From: Paenibacillus sp. RUD330
GTDB taxonomy: Bacteria; Bacillota; Bacilli; Paenibacillales; Paenibacillaceae
Assembly: GCF_002243345.2 (NCBI RefSeq)
Contig: NZ_CP022655.2
Location: forward strand, 3,598,501 to 3,662,500
Direction of reading: 5' to 3'
Length of the DNA: 64,000 bases
Both the position numbers and the translations under genes were made by a program. The notes under the pieces were generated by a model. It was given only the letters and a program-made list of their open reading frames with translations, was not told where the DNA came from and did no database searches. Shown here in pieces: positions 32,277-41,786 of this stretch. Position 1 is the first letter of the stretch. The number at the start of each line of letters is the position of its first letter.

Positions 32277-33830
32277 TCATCCTCCTGACTTCGCGTGCTG
32301 CATTCTTTTCGCGCCCAGATAGTCGTTGATCTGCCTCTGCACGTCGGCGATGACCGTGTCCAGGCCGTTCTTTTTCTGCAGCGCGATATAGGCCTCCACG
32401 GATGGGCCGACATCCTGGACCATGCCGTATTCGATCGCCTTCCCCTTGTCCTCGTAGCTCTGATCGCGCGCCGCCAGCTTGGCGCCGATGCCCGCATCGC
32501 TGATGAACAGCCCTTCCACGGGCGACTTCACGTTCACCGGCTGCTCGGCGAAGCGCGTCTCCTCTTCCCAGAAGCCTGACGGATACGTCGCGGTCGGGCG
32601 CATGAACGCCGGCTTCCAGAACGCCCATTGGCCGCCCCAGTCCATATAATTGCTCGTGGCGAATCCCATGTTGCCGGGATAGACCGCCGTGTCTCCCTCC
32701 AGCTCGTACGTCTTGCCCTCGATGCCGTAAATGACCAGATCATAGAGCGTCCGGTCCGTCTCCATCATGTCCAGGAAGCGGAGCACCCGGTCGGGATGCT
32801 CGGAGTTGCGGTTGATGGCGGCCACGTTCGCGATCGGAGAACGGTTGATATACCGCTTGTCGGGATACATGAGCGACATCTGCTGGCGGTACGAGTCGTC
32901 CGAGAAGCCCGGATCGGCGGCGTAGGCCCATTCGTGGGAAGTGATCGTGAACAGCATCTTCCCGTTCCTCCACTGGTCGGCGGCGCTCTCCTTGTCGATC
33001 GTCGAGTCGCGGTTGAGGATGTTGTCGTTGTACCACCTCCGGCTCATCTCCGCGGATTCCAGGTAGAACGGCTGCTGCTCGATCGCCCGCACCGTCACTT
33101 TGGGATCACCGTAATAGAAGCCGAGGCCGTGGAAGCCGAGGTCGACCCATTCCTCCCTCACCATATAGAGAGGCAGCGGAGCCGTCCTCGTGAACTTGGC
33201 GTCGGGATAGGCCGCCTTCAGCTCATGCAGGAGCACATCGACGTCCTCGACCGTCCGGACGGAGCCCGGGCTGCGGCGGATGCCGGCCTTCTCGGCCAGA
33301 TCGGAGCGCCAGCCGGCATAGAAGCGCTGGTTCATCTTGATCGTCCAGGGCAGGGCGATCACCTCGCCGTTCACCGTCGTGGCGGACAGCGTGTCCAGAT
33401 CCTTGTATTTCTCGTACAGGCGGGGGGCGTACTTCGGCAGCAGCTCGTTCAGGGGCAGATACGAGCCGCGAGCAGCCATCTGCTGATAGGAGTTGTCCGA
33501 GTCGAAGTTCAGATCCCAGCGGTCGCCGGCCGCGGCCATCACGAGCAGCTTGCCCGGCAATTCGGGCCAAGGAATGAAGTTGACGTTGAACTTCACGTTC
33601 AAGCCCTTGGATTTGACGTAATCGCTCACCGCCGTCCAGACCTCGTCGGTCGCGGCTTTCTTGTCGCCGCCGAAGTAGAACTTGAGCGTGACCTCCGGCT
33701 CGGATGGCGGAAGCTGCGGGTCCCGGGCGGCATGGCGGTCCGTGCCGCGGGCCATGTAGACGGACAGGCCGGCCAGAATGAGGAGAACGCAGGCAGCCGC
33801 TGCGAGTTTGCCTAGCTTGGTCCCGAACAT
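32277..33830 (-). CDS. Sugar-binding protein, possibly the sensor partner of the kinase
   Basis: A 517-residue extracellular solute-binding protein of family 1. The N-terminus has one hydrophobic segment (AAAACVLLILAGLSVYMA) but no lipobox cysteine, so it may stay membrane-anchored. The mature part starts VTLKFYFGGDKKAATDEVW. The C-terminal region resembles DUF3502 of YtcQ/LipO-type proteins. It has no permease genes next to it. It is co-transcribed with a YesN/YesM pair, which suggests a sensing rather than a transport job. The role is inferred. Confidence 0.88.
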   Translation of the reverse strand: MFGTKLGKLAAAACVLLILAGLSVYMARGTDRHAARDPQLPPSEPEVTLKFYFGGDKKAATDEVWTAVSDYVKSKGLNVKFNVNFIPWPELPGKLLVMAAAGDRWDLNFDSDNSYQQMAARGSYLPLNELLPKYAPRLYEKYKDLDTLSATTVNGEVIALPWTIKMNQRFYAGWRSDLAEKAGIRRSPGSVRTVEDVDVLLHELKAAYPDAKFTRTAPLPLYMVREEWVDLGFHGLGFYYGDPKVTVRAIEQQPFYLESAEMSRRWYNDNILNRDSTIDKESAADQWRNGKMLFTITSHEWAYAADPGFSDDSYRQQMSLMYPDKRYINRSPIANVAAINRNSEHPDRVLRFLDMMETDRTLYDLVIYGIEGKTYELEGDTAVYPGNMGFATSNYMDWGGQWAFWKPAFMRPTATYPSGFWEEETRFAEQPVNVKSPVEGLFISDAGIGAKLAARDQSYEDKGKAIEYGMVQDVGPSVEAYIALQKKNGLDTVIADVQRQINDYLGAKRMQHAKSGG

Positions 33831-33896
33831 GCGCGAGAGCTCTCCCTTCGGTTATGGAATGGTATATGAAAACAGGCGCCGGACGGCGCCTTGTCG

Positions 33897-33910
33897 GGTA
33901 TGCGCTTTCA
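33897..33910 (-). promoter_or_regulatory. cre-like site downstream of the operon promoter
   Basis: TGAAAGCGCATACC on the minus strand matches the cre consensus at 12 of 14 positions. It lies about 20 bases after the -10 of the promoter below, where CcpA acts as a roadblock. Confidence 0.45.
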
Positions 33911-33930
33911 TTTTGGTGCGCTTCCCATTA

Positions 33931-33959
33931 ATGATAGCTCCGCTTCCTCCTTCCGACAA
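33931..33959 (-). promoter_or_regulatory. Promoter of the binding protein-RR-kinase operon
   Basis: TTGTCG (33959-33954), 17 bases, TATCAT (33936-33931), about 100 bases before the gene. The rest of 33831-34087 shows no gene. Confidence 0.5.
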
Positions 33960-34087
33960 TGAGGCGATTGCAAACAATCCCGTCTGATCTTGGCGGATTC
34001 TCCAGATAAAGTGCAAAAGCCGCACTCGGCACCTGGCGTCTTCCTCAGGGAGACGGCTTTCCTTCTCCAATGTTCGCCGCCGCGCAG

Positions 34088-34135
34088 AAAGGACTGTTCC
34101 CTGTAGCCCTGAGGGCTCTGCGGAACAGTCCTTTT
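34088..34135 (-). terminator. Terminator of the 34-48 kb sugar operon
   Basis: A 13-bp outer stem AAAGGACTGTTCC with GGAACAGTCCTTT and an inner AGCCCT/AGGGCT hairpin, 38 bases after the last gene. Confidence 0.8.
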
Positions 34136-34172
34136 TCCCTTCAGCCTGGAAATTCCATTTCCGTCCTTGCCG

Positions 34173-35543
34173 CTACTTCAGCGTCGCGGCCAGCTCGGTC
34201 GTCTTCTTGTTCCAGGCCTCGGTCTCCGGAATGAGGTCGTTGATGTCACGGTCGCCGAACACGATGTCGTTGACGATGTTGTTGTAGTTGTACTCGTTCC
34301 AGCCGGGGACGGTCAGGCCGGGCTGGATGTAGGCGTTCTTCTGCGCAATCTTGACCGCCTCGATGTTTTTGCCCTGCCAGATCGGAGCCTGGTCGTAATA
34401 AGCCGTCAGCTCGGGATCGACGACCGAGGCGTTCGCGCCCTGGTCGATCTTCCACTTCTGGGCTTCCTTGGTGAACTGGAAGCTGAGCCAGAGGAACGCC
34501 TCCTCCTTATGCTTGGAGCCGGACAGCAGCGCGAGCGGTCCGTAGATGGAGTAGCCCGGCTGGCTGACCTTGCCCTTGGGGAACGGCAGCACATCCCAGT
34601 TGAACGCCGCCTTCTCCTTAAGCGTCGGAAGCACCCAGTCGCCGCCGATCGCGAAGCCGGTCTTGCCGTTGATGAACTCCTTGGTCACGCCGCCGCTGGC
34701 CGCGGCCGCGGCCTCGCTCTGCATCGAGCCGTCCTTCGTCACGAACTCGCGCAGCCATTTGGCGTCGTTGATGACATCCGGGGTGCTGAGCAGGCTTTGC
34801 GTGAGATCCTTGTTCATGTACTGCAGATTGTCGGCATGGCCGTCCGCGATCGCCTTCGTGCTGAGCAGGCGCATCTGGATCTCGGGCTGGGTCGTCACGC
34901 CGTATTCGCCCGCATCCGGATCCGTGATCTTCTTCGAGACGTCGCGGAAGTCGTCGTACGTCCAGTCGTTGCCCGGCATTTCGACGCCGTGCTTGGCGAG
35001 CAGATCCTTGTTCACGAGCACCCACATCGGCACGTCGACCATCGGGACGGCGAGCTTCTGGCCCTTGAACGTCATCGTGTCGAAAAAACCGTCCGGGAAC
35101 TTGGCGTTTTTGAAGATGTCGCTCTTGTCGATGTACGGCGTCAGATCCTCGATCAGGCCGTTCTGCTGGAACGTGATGAGGTCGGAGTCGATCTCCGTGA
35201 CGTCCGCCGGCGTGCCCGCCGCTTCCTGGGCCGCGATGATCTCCATGATGGGCTGGGAGTTGACGGGGATCTGCTCAATGGTGATCCAAGGGTATTTCTG
35301 GTGGAAAAGCCCGTAGAGCTCGTTGTAGGAATCCTTCCACGAAATGAATCTCAGCGTGACGGGATCATGCTTCACGTCCGAGCCGCCTCCGCCGCCTGCC
35401 GCATCCGTATTGGCCGCCGCGCTCGGAGACGGGCTTCCGGAGGCTGGAGCGTTGTTCGCGTTGTTGCCGCTGCAGCCGGCCAGAACGACGGATAGGGCGA
35501 GCACCGTGCCGAGCACGGAATGGATCGTTTTTTTGCTGGTCAT
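34173..35543 (-). CDS. Sugar ABC transporter solute-binding lipoprotein
   Basis: A 456-residue family-1 solute-binding protein. The signal peptide ends LAGC, so it is a lipoprotein. A Ser/Ala/Gly linker follows, then VTLRFISWKDSYNELY. The ligand-binding core shows GVTKEFINGKTGFAIGGDWV and the C-terminal FLWLSFQFTKEAQKW. ATG at 35543 has GGGGAGG upstream. It follows the two permease genes by 108 bases and is the last gene of the operon. Ligand is presumably an oligosaccharide. Confidence 0.93.
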   Translation of the reverse strand: MTSKKTIHSVLGTVLALSVVLAGCSGNNANNAPASGSPSPSAAANTDAAGGGGGSDVKHDPVTLRFISWKDSYNELYGLFHQKYPWITIEQIPVNSQPIMEIIAAQEAAGTPADVTEIDSDLITFQQNGLIEDLTPYIDKSDIFKNAKFPDGFFDTMTFKGQKLAVPMVDVPMWVLVNKDLLAKHGVEMPGNDWTYDDFRDVSKKITDPDAGEYGVTTQPEIQMRLLSTKAIADGHADNLQYMNKDLTQSLLSTPDVINDAKWLREFVTKDGSMQSEAAAAASGGVTKEFINGKTGFAIGGDWVLPTLKEKAAFNWDVLPFPKGKVSQPGYSIYGPLALLSGSKHKEEAFLWLSFQFTKEAQKWKIDQGANASVVDPELTAYYDQAPIWQGKNIEAVKIAQKNAYIQPGLTVPGWNEYNYNNIVNDIVFGDRDINDLIPETEAWNKKTTELAATLK

Positions 35544-35651
35544 CTTGGATATCCTCCCCTGATATGAACCGTAAATGATGACTTGAAGGTCAAACTGGCA
35601 CGTCCGCGCCGGACGAAGGCGCATCCCTCCCTTCAAGGCCGCGGCCCCGAT

Positions 35652-36629
35652 TCATTCCACGATTCCCGTCCGCTCGATTCCGGCGACGAACCAGCGCTGC
35701 AGCACCATGAAGATGAGCAGCGGCGGCAGGATGATGAGGAAGGCGGCTGCCATCTTGGTGCCTTCCGTCACGGGATTCGTGATGAAATGCGTATTGCCGA
35801 GCAGGGACGGATTGAGCACGTCCTCGAGATTGTCGAGGCGGATCGACAGCGGCGTGAAGCCGTTCGCGAGGAACATGGACGGCTCGTAGTACATGTTCCA
35901 GTACCAGATGAACGAGAACAGGAACACGACGAGGCAGGCGGACTGGGCGAGCGGCAGCATGATGCGGAAGAACAGCCGGAACGAGGACGCCCCGTCGAGC
36001 TTCGCCGCCTCCTCCAGGCTGGCCGGCTGCGCGCGGAAGAACTGGCGGAAGATGAGGATGAACAGCGCTCCCTTGAGCCCCTGGCCGAACAGCGCCGGCA
36101 CGAGGAAGACGAACAGCGTGTTGAGCAGGCCGAGCTTGCTGAAGATGACGTACAGCGGAATGATGATCACCTGCGGCGGGATGAGGAAGGTCAGGATGAC
36201 GAGCGCCGTGATCAGCCCCTTGAACGGCACGGCGAGCCTAGCCAGCGCGTACCCCGTCATGGCGCAGAGAAGCACCTGGGCGAGCGAGCAGCTGAGGGCG
36301 ATCAGCGTCGTGTTCCGCAGCGCTTCGGGGTATTGAAGCCCTTTGACCGCCTTGGACAGGTTCTCCCAGGTGACGGCGCGCGGGATCCATTTGACGGTCG
36401 GATCGAGAAGGTCGCTCATGTCCTTGAGCATCGTGCTGACCATGTACAGCAGCGGCTGCAAATACAGGTACGCGACGATGGAGAGCAGCGCGTAGATGAC
36501 CAGCTTCGCCAGCAGGCCGTCCGACAGGCTGCGCCCGAGCACGATCATCTTGGCTTTCTGGACGCGGCGCCCCCAGAGCAGCCCTTTTGCCTGCTTGCCC
36601 GCCTTTTGAAGCCATACGTTGGCGCTCAT
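35652..36629 (-). CDS. Carbohydrate ABC transporter permease (MalG-type)
   Basis: A 325-residue permease with six membrane segments and the EAA loop EEAAKLDGASSFRLFFRIMLPL. It ends in the usual LQRWFVAGIERTGIVE-type tail. The start at 36629 overlaps the preceding permease stop by four bases (ATGA). A longer same-frame reading to 37562 is not real, since it runs through the neighbour gene with biased composition. It pairs with the 36626-37522 permease. Confidence 0.93.
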   Translation of the reverse strand: MSANVWLQKAGKQAKGLLWGRRVQKAKMIVLGRSLSDGLLAKLVIYALLSIVAYLYLQPLLYMVSTMLKDMSDLLDPTVKWIPRAVTWENLSKAVKGLQYPEALRNTTLIALSCSLAQVLLCAMTGYALARLAVPFKGLITALVILTFLIPPQVIIIPLYVIFSKLGLLNTLFVFLVPALFGQGLKGALFILIFRQFFRAQPASLEEAAKLDGASSFRLFFRIMLPLAQSACLVVFLFSFIWYWNMYYEPSMFLANGFTPLSIRLDNLEDVLNPSLLGNTHFITNPVTEGTKMAAAFLIILPPLLIFMVLQRWFVAGIERTGIVE

Positions 36630-37522
36630 GCCCTTCCCCTCCTCTTGCTCATGCTGCGGCTGAACAGTCCCATCACGATGGCGATCAGCGCGAATATAAA
36701 GGCGAAATATATCCAGGCCAGCGCGCTCGCGTAGCCGTATCCCGTGTCCACCTTGAACATGTTGTCCCGGATATGCTTCAGCACCGGATTGAGCGGGAAT
36801 GTGAACAGGTCGATGATCGTGTACAGCACATTGAGGCTGACGAACGGCATGCTTGCCGGCAGCGTGATCTTCCAGAAGCTGTCCCACGGAGAGGCGCCGT
36901 CGATGCGGACCGCCTCGTAGATGGACGGGGAGACCGTCTGGAAGCCGGCGATGAAGATGAGGATCTGGACGCCCGAATACCACAGGATGAGCACGATCCG
37001 CCCGAGCACCTCCATCACCGTCTTGGCCAGCTCCCCTCCGACATACTGGCGCACCAGCGGCTCCAGATTGTACTGGTCGAGGAACGGGATGTCTCCCGCC
37101 CCTTGGGAGAACAGCTCCGAGAGCACCTGGCCCGTAGCGAAGATGACCGGCAGGAAGAACAGCGCCCGGTAGATGAACCGGCCGGGGAACTTCTGGTTCA
37201 GCAGCAGCGAGATGAGCAGCGCGAAGATGACGATGACGGGAACCATCAGCAGCATCTGCTGGAAGTACGTGATGAGCTCGATCGGAAATACATTGTCCTT
37301 CAGGAACGCGTCCCGGTAGTTCTGCAGGCCGATCCAGTCGTACTTGAAGCCGCCCGGCACGACGGCGACCTTGTGCAGCGACATGAACATCGACCAGCCG
37401 ATCGGCACCGCGACGAAGACGGCAAAGCCGATCATCCAGGGCAGCATGAACAGCATGCCGATCCCGTACCGCTTGGCGTGATGCTCCATCGCTTTTCGTC
37501 TGTATGGCGCAGGGCGGCTCAT
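36626..37522 (-). CDS. Carbohydrate ABC transporter permease (MalF-type)
   Basis: A 298-residue permease of the LplB/UgpA type, with six membrane segments and EAA loop YEAVRIDGASPWDSFWKITLP. It overlaps the DUF5696 gene by four bases and the second permease by four, so translation is coupled. It forms the channel with the MalG-type partner and the single ATPase of the operon. Confidence 0.93.
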   Translation of the reverse strand: MSRPAPYRRKAMEHHAKRYGIGMLFMLPWMIGFAVFVAVPIGWSMFMSLHKVAVVPGGFKYDWIGLQNYRDAFLKDNVFPIELITYFQQMLLMVPVIVIFALLISLLLNQKFPGRFIYRALFFLPVIFATGQVLSELFSQGAGDIPFLDQYNLEPLVRQYVGGELAKTVMEVLGRIVLILWYSGVQILIFIAGFQTVSPSIYEAVRIDGASPWDSFWKITLPASMPFVSLNVLYTIIDLFTFPLNPVLKHIRDNMFKVDTGYGYASALAWIYFAFIFALIAIVMGLFSRSMSKRRGRA

Positions 37523-39753
37523 GCTCCGCCTCCTTTCTCGACCGAGAAGCTTCCCGCCGCATAATCGACGATCACCCGGGTTCCGTCCTCGTAAGTCGTC
37601 GCGTACCGGTCGGCCGACAGCTTCTCATGGGCCGTGATCCTCTGGGCGAACAAGTCCGCGAGCGAGTCGAACCTGCGGTATTCCTCGACGATGCGGCCTT
37701 CCCACTTGTCGAAGCGGCTGCTGTACAGGAAATTGGAGGCCGACTCCTTGAGCTTGCGAGAGTCGTCATGGGTCACCATGAAGGACGGCATGGCGCCGTA
37801 TTCGATCGCCCGCAGGAATTCCTTCCTTTCGTCGTCGCGCAGATTGCCTTCCCCGAACGTATAGGGCACATACCCGTGCAGCACCATCGGATAGAACGGA
37901 ACGGTCTCGTCGATCAGGAAATCGTAGCTCGATTCCGAAGGCAGCGAGCTGATGTAGTCCGCCTGGCCCAGCGTGTAGGCGTTGCCGCGGAATACGCCCG
38001 CCGAGCCGAGCTCCTTGCGGGTGTACGCCAGCAAGCCGGCGTACACCTCGCCCGTATATCCCCGGGACAGGATGCCGGAGGGCTCATAGTCGTTGAACGT
38101 CGTATCGCCGAGTCCGCTGTACAGAATGCCGGATACGCCCAGCTTCTTGAGCCGGTCCACGGCCGCCGCCGCGCTCGCGGCGGTGAAGGACGGCTTCGCC
38201 AGGAACCAGCCCTCGTCGATGAAGGCCGTCCCGTCGATACCGCGCACGGCGTCGCTCTTGCCGGACGCCGAGGAATGGCCGTCGACCCAGAGGAAGTCCT
38301 CGTAGAAGCTGACGTCGGTTCCGGATTTCCGCATCTCGTCGATGAACGCCTTGGCGCCGGACTCTCCGCCGAGAGCCGGCTCGATCGGGAACCGCCTCTC
38401 CATGTCGTAGTCGCCCATGTTCGGCCAGCCGTAGAAGGCGACGCTCGCGCGGGCGATTCCTCGGCTCTGCAGGCTGCGCATGATCTCTCCCGCCTGCGCG
38501 AACGTCGTAGCGGCGACGTAGCGCACCCTGCCGAACGCCTTCTCGTAGTTGCCTCCCATGATCTTGAGATACAGGGGCACATGCCCGGCGGGCTGCAGCG
38601 GCTCGCCCAGCGATCCCGCGGCGATCAGGGAATCGCGGTACGAGGCCGCCATGCCGGAATAATCCGCCTCGTCCCCGCTCAGGAAGCGGTACTCCACCTC
38701 CCGGTCGAAGTCGAGCGGCTGCTTCTGGACCGCCTTCGTCGGTGCGGCGAGCCGGCTCATCCGGTACAGGTACTCCTCCCGGTACATCTGGCTCGAGTAG
38801 ACGTTGTACCGGGACGACTTGATTCCGGGCGGCATGGCCGCAATCTGCGACGATCCCTCGCCCTTGGTCAGGACGGCGAGGAAGGCTTCGGCGCCTTTCT
38901 TGAGCCCGAACACGGGATAGGCGATATCCTCCCTCATTCCGGCGTCGCGCGTCCAGTTGGCGGAATTGGTCACTTCCGTCCCGTACACTTCATGCAGATA
39001 TCCCTTGGAGATGCCGGCGCGCGGAGCGTCGAAGCGGATCAGCCCGCCCGGGCCGTCGGGCACGAACAGGTAGCCGTCATCCGCCGCCGCAGCGGAGCCG
39101 AAGTACGGCAGCAGGTCGATCGAGAACACGGCGAAATCGCCTTCCTCCCGGATTCCGGCCGCCGGAATGCCGACCTTAAGCCCCGCTTCCGTCAGCTCGT
39201 AGGCAATCGTGACGCCCAGCTTTTTGTCCGGGAAAGAATACCGGATCTGGAGCGCCCCGCCTTCCTTGGCCATATCGCGGACGACGCCGGGACTGACGCT
39301 GTTGACCGACTCCCGGATCGTCTGATCCGCTCCCTGGCTCCGCACATAGGTAAGGACAAACGTCGACTGCAGATTGGACAGCGGCAAGCCTTTGACCTTT
39401 TCCCTGGCCAGCTCCTCCTTGGACGGATTGCTCGTCCAGCGGTAGCCGGACTTGCGGTTCAGCACCGCGATGCCGCCGTTGTCCGGTCGGACATAGAGGG
39501 CGAAGCCTTCGTTTTCCGCCGCCAGCGCGTATCCGTCGGCATCGGGGGCCGGCTTCCACGGCTCGCCGGGCCGCACGGCGGCATGGACGGGCGGCGCGGG
39601 ATCGATGCCGATCCGGGCGAATGTCTCCGCCGCCGTCATGCCTCCGCCGCCCCCGAGCAGGACGGCCAGCACCGCCAGCAGGGCGGCTGCCACAGCGGCG
39701 ATCAGCTTGATCCGCAGCGGAATCCGGGCTATTCGTCTCAGAAAGTTAAGGAT
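37519..39753 (-). CDS. DUF5696 family exported protein (non-canonical start)
   Basis: About 744 residues: a membrane segment near the N-terminus (IKLIAAVAAALLAVLAVLLG) and a long extracytoplasmic part with no known catalytic fold that I can name. The family is annotated DUF5696. It resembles glycosidase barrels in parts (YKLYLKIMGGNYEK-like, FYEDFLWVDGH, ILYSGLGDTTFNDYEPSGIL). No ATG, GTG or TTG is available at the expected start. AGAGGTGA lies six bases before ATC at 39753, which would read LNFLRRIARIPLRIK. The first standard start is GTG at 39693, which would cut into the membrane segment and has no ribosome site. It may act on the transported sugar at the cell surface. Confidence 0.85.
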   Translation of the reverse strand: MLNFLRRIARIPLRIKLIAAVAAALLAVLAVLLGGGGGMTAAETFARIGIDPAPPVHAAVRPGEPWKPAPDADGYALAAENEGFALYVRPDNGGIAVLNRKSGYRWTSNPSKEELAREKVKGLPLSNLQSTFVLTYVRSQGADQTIRESVNSVSPGVVRDMAKEGGALQIRYSFPDKKLGVTIAYELTEAGLKVGIPAAGIREEGDFAVFSIDLLPYFGSAAAADDGYLFVPDGPGGLIRFDAPRAGISKGYLHEVYGTEVTNSANWTRDAGMREDIAYPVFGLKKGAEAFLAVLTKGEGSSQIAAMPPGIKSSRYNVYSSQMYREEYLYRMSRLAAPTKAVQKQPLDFDREVEYRFLSGDEADYSGMAASYRDSLIAAGSLGEPLQPAGHVPLYLKIMGGNYEKAFGRVRYVAATTFAQAGEIMRSLQSRGIARASVAFYGWPNMGDYDMERRFPIEPALGGESGAKAFIDEMRKSGTDVSFYEDFLWVDGHSSASGKSDAVRGIDGTAFIDEGWFLAKPSFTAASAAAAVDRLKKLGVSGILYSGLGDTTFNDYEPSGILSRGYTGEVYAGLLAYTRKELGSAGVFRGNAYTLGQADYISSLPSESSYDFLIDETVPFYPMVLHGYVPYTFGEGNLRDDERKEFLRAIEYGAMPSFMVTHDDSRKLKESASNFLYSSRFDKWEGRIVEEYRRFDSLADLFAQRITAHEKLSADRYATTYEDGTRVIVDYAAGSFSVEKGGGA

Positions 39754-41761
39754 GGAAGTTCACCTCTTTGTACAGCTCTTGGAAGAAATCCAGCAGATTG
39801 TAGGACAGGCCGAACACGATGAAGCCGAACAGCCAGATCGTGCCGATGGCGAAGACGGTCACCGCCGAGTTCTTGATCGTCTCCATGAAGTCGAAGTTAT
39901 GGATGACCTGGGTCATGACGATGAACAGGACGCCGAGCCAGATCGCCGTCACCGTCGTCAGGGAAGTGACCAGCACCTTCTCGTCCAGCGTCACGATGTT
40001 CGACAGGATGAGAATCGGGACCGACAGGAACAGATACGGAGCCAGCGCGTACGTGCTGCCCTGGACGACCTCGCGGAACCGACCCTCCCCGTCCCGGACG
40101 CTGCAGACGAGGTAGTTGGCGATGATCCACGTCGCCCACGGGAGGATGAACAGGCCGAGCTCACTCAGCAGGTTGATGCCGGCCAGATCGACGGGATGGA
40201 ACAGGAACCCGGTCCAATAGATCCGGGCCAGCTTGACGGCGAGCACGGCAGCCAGCAGCAGCACGGTGATCCAGGCCGGAACGCGGGTTTCCTTGAGCCG
40301 GTAGAAGCCGTCGTAGGGATGGATCATGACGGAGCCGAAGTTCCGCAGATGGCCGACCGGGCTCCTCCAGGACTCCGGCAGCGGACGCCTCTTTAAGAGC
40401 CGCCGAATCCCCTTCCCTCCGAACCGGATCAGGAGGAGCAAGACCGCGAGTCCGGCGAGCAGCAGGACGAACCGGTTCTGCAGCCATTCCAGCCGGATCT
40501 GCCAGAACGCCTTGGAATATCCGTCCGTATCAAACGCCGTTTTCATGAACGAGAGCGCCTTGCTGTTGTCCTCCTCATGCAGATACACCTTGCCCAGCCC
40601 TTGGAAGGTCGCGCCGAACATGTCGTTGCGGGCATAGACCGCCTCCCAGAAGGGCTTGCTCTCCTCGTACCTGCCGTCCGCGTAGAGAGCCATCGCCTTC
40701 AGGACTTCCCGACCGAATTCGGTGCGGACGAACTTGTGCACCGTCCGGGTGGCGCTGTCGGCGATCCAGACGGCATGGTCTCCGTCGACGCCGATGGCGG
40801 TCGGGAAGCCGAGTATGCCGTACTGCTGCGTGTCCTTGTCCACGGCGCCGAAGGCGAACAGCGCTTCGGCGCTGCGGTCGTACAGGGTGATGAAGCCGGA
40901 GTCCGTATCGACGTCGTACAGAAAGCCTTCGTCGTCGAGAGCCGCATCCACGATGCCGTGGCCGTTCACGAGCGTTTTGTTCTTGAAGGCGTCCACCCCG
41001 CCCGCATTGAGCTTGCGGAGCGCCCCCTTGCCCTCTCCTCCGGCAGTAGCCGTATAGATGAAGCCGTCTCCGTCGATCGCGATGTTGGTGATCGGCCTCG
41101 GCAGCGCCGCCTTCTCCTTGGACAGCTGCTCCTTGTTCAGGATCAGCCTCTTGAGCCAGCTCAGCATGGACGTATCGGCTTTGTTCGCTCCGAAATACCC
41201 CATGAACTCGCCGGCCGGACTGAGCCGGACCAGTCCCTGGTAGGAGGAGTTGAGCGCGATGTACATGACGCCGCGACGGTCGACCGCAAGCTTGACCGGG
41301 ATGAAATGCTCGGTCCCGAGCAGCGGCGACTCCGGCTTCTTGTATTCCTTGCGGAAGGCGCCGTCCGGGCCGAACACCGCGATCCGCTGGTTGCCGGAAT
41401 CGGCGACGTAGACGCTGCCGTCCGGCGTCACGAACACCCCCTCCGGCGAGCTGAGGCTGCCGGGTCCCTCCTCCTCGCCGATCCGGCGGTCGAGGGAGCC
41501 GTCCTTGCGCAGCACGACGATCCGGTCCAGCTTCTTGTCGGCCACGTAAATGCTGCCGTCCGGTCCCGCCTGCAGATCCGCGGGCTCCTGGAAGTCCGCG
41601 GTGTAGGCGCCCGCCGGCGTATAGATCGGCTGGATGCGGAACCAGTCCGACTGGTTGCTGTCGTAATAGAACGTCCGGTACGGAAGCCCGGCGGAAGCGG
41701 GCTCCGGCACGGCGATCCAGGCCAGCGCCGCGACGAGCAGTAGAGCGATCCATTTCTTCAT
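39746..41761 (-). CDS. NHL-repeat/YIP1 chimeric membrane protein
   Basis: A 671-residue protein. A signal peptide (1-24) leads into an extracellular beta-propeller of NHL type with repeated blades such as GPDGSIYVADKKLDRIVVL and TPDGSVYVADSGNQRIAVF, to about residue 370. Next come a TPR-like helix pair (ALYADGRYEESKPFWEAVY), a membrane segment (FVLLLAGLAVLLLLIRF) and a C-terminal YIP1 domain with five membrane segments. The propeller faces out, so this may be a surface sugar or protein receptor. The gene follows the permease by 25 bases and overlaps the DUF5696 gene. The function is unknown. Confidence 0.87.
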   Translation of the reverse strand: MKKWIALLLVAALAWIAVPEPASAGLPYRTFYYDSNQSDWFRIQPIYTPAGAYTADFQEPADLQAGPDGSIYVADKKLDRIVVLRKDGSLDRRIGEEEGPGSLSSPEGVFVTPDGSVYVADSGNQRIAVFGPDGAFRKEYKKPESPLLGTEHFIPVKLAVDRRGVMYIALNSSYQGLVRLSPAGEFMGYFGANKADTSMLSWLKRLILNKEQLSKEKAALPRPITNIAIDGDGFIYTATAGGEGKGALRKLNAGGVDAFKNKTLVNGHGIVDAALDDEGFLYDVDTDSGFITLYDRSAEALFAFGAVDKDTQQYGILGFPTAIGVDGDHAVWIADSATRTVHKFVRTEFGREVLKAMALYADGRYEESKPFWEAVYARNDMFGATFQGLGKVYLHEEDNSKALSFMKTAFDTDGYSKAFWQIRLEWLQNRFVLLLAGLAVLLLLIRFGGKGIRRLLKRRPLPESWRSPVGHLRNFGSVMIHPYDGFYRLKETRVPAWITVLLLAAVLAVKLARIYWTGFLFHPVDLAGINLLSELGLFILPWATWIIANYLVCSVRDGEGRFREVVQGSTYALAPYLFLSVPILILSNIVTLDEKVLVTSLTTVTAIWLGVLFIVMTQVIHNFDFMETIKNSAVTVFAIGTIWLFGFIVFGLSYNLLDFFQELYKEVNFHP

Positions 41762-41786
41762 TGTCCGACTTCCTTTGCTGATGGAA

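Noticed and set aside
35652-37562. 636-codon minus-strand frame
   Set aside because: Only its last 325 codons are a permease. The front part overlaps the MalF-type gene in another frame and has no permease-like sequence.
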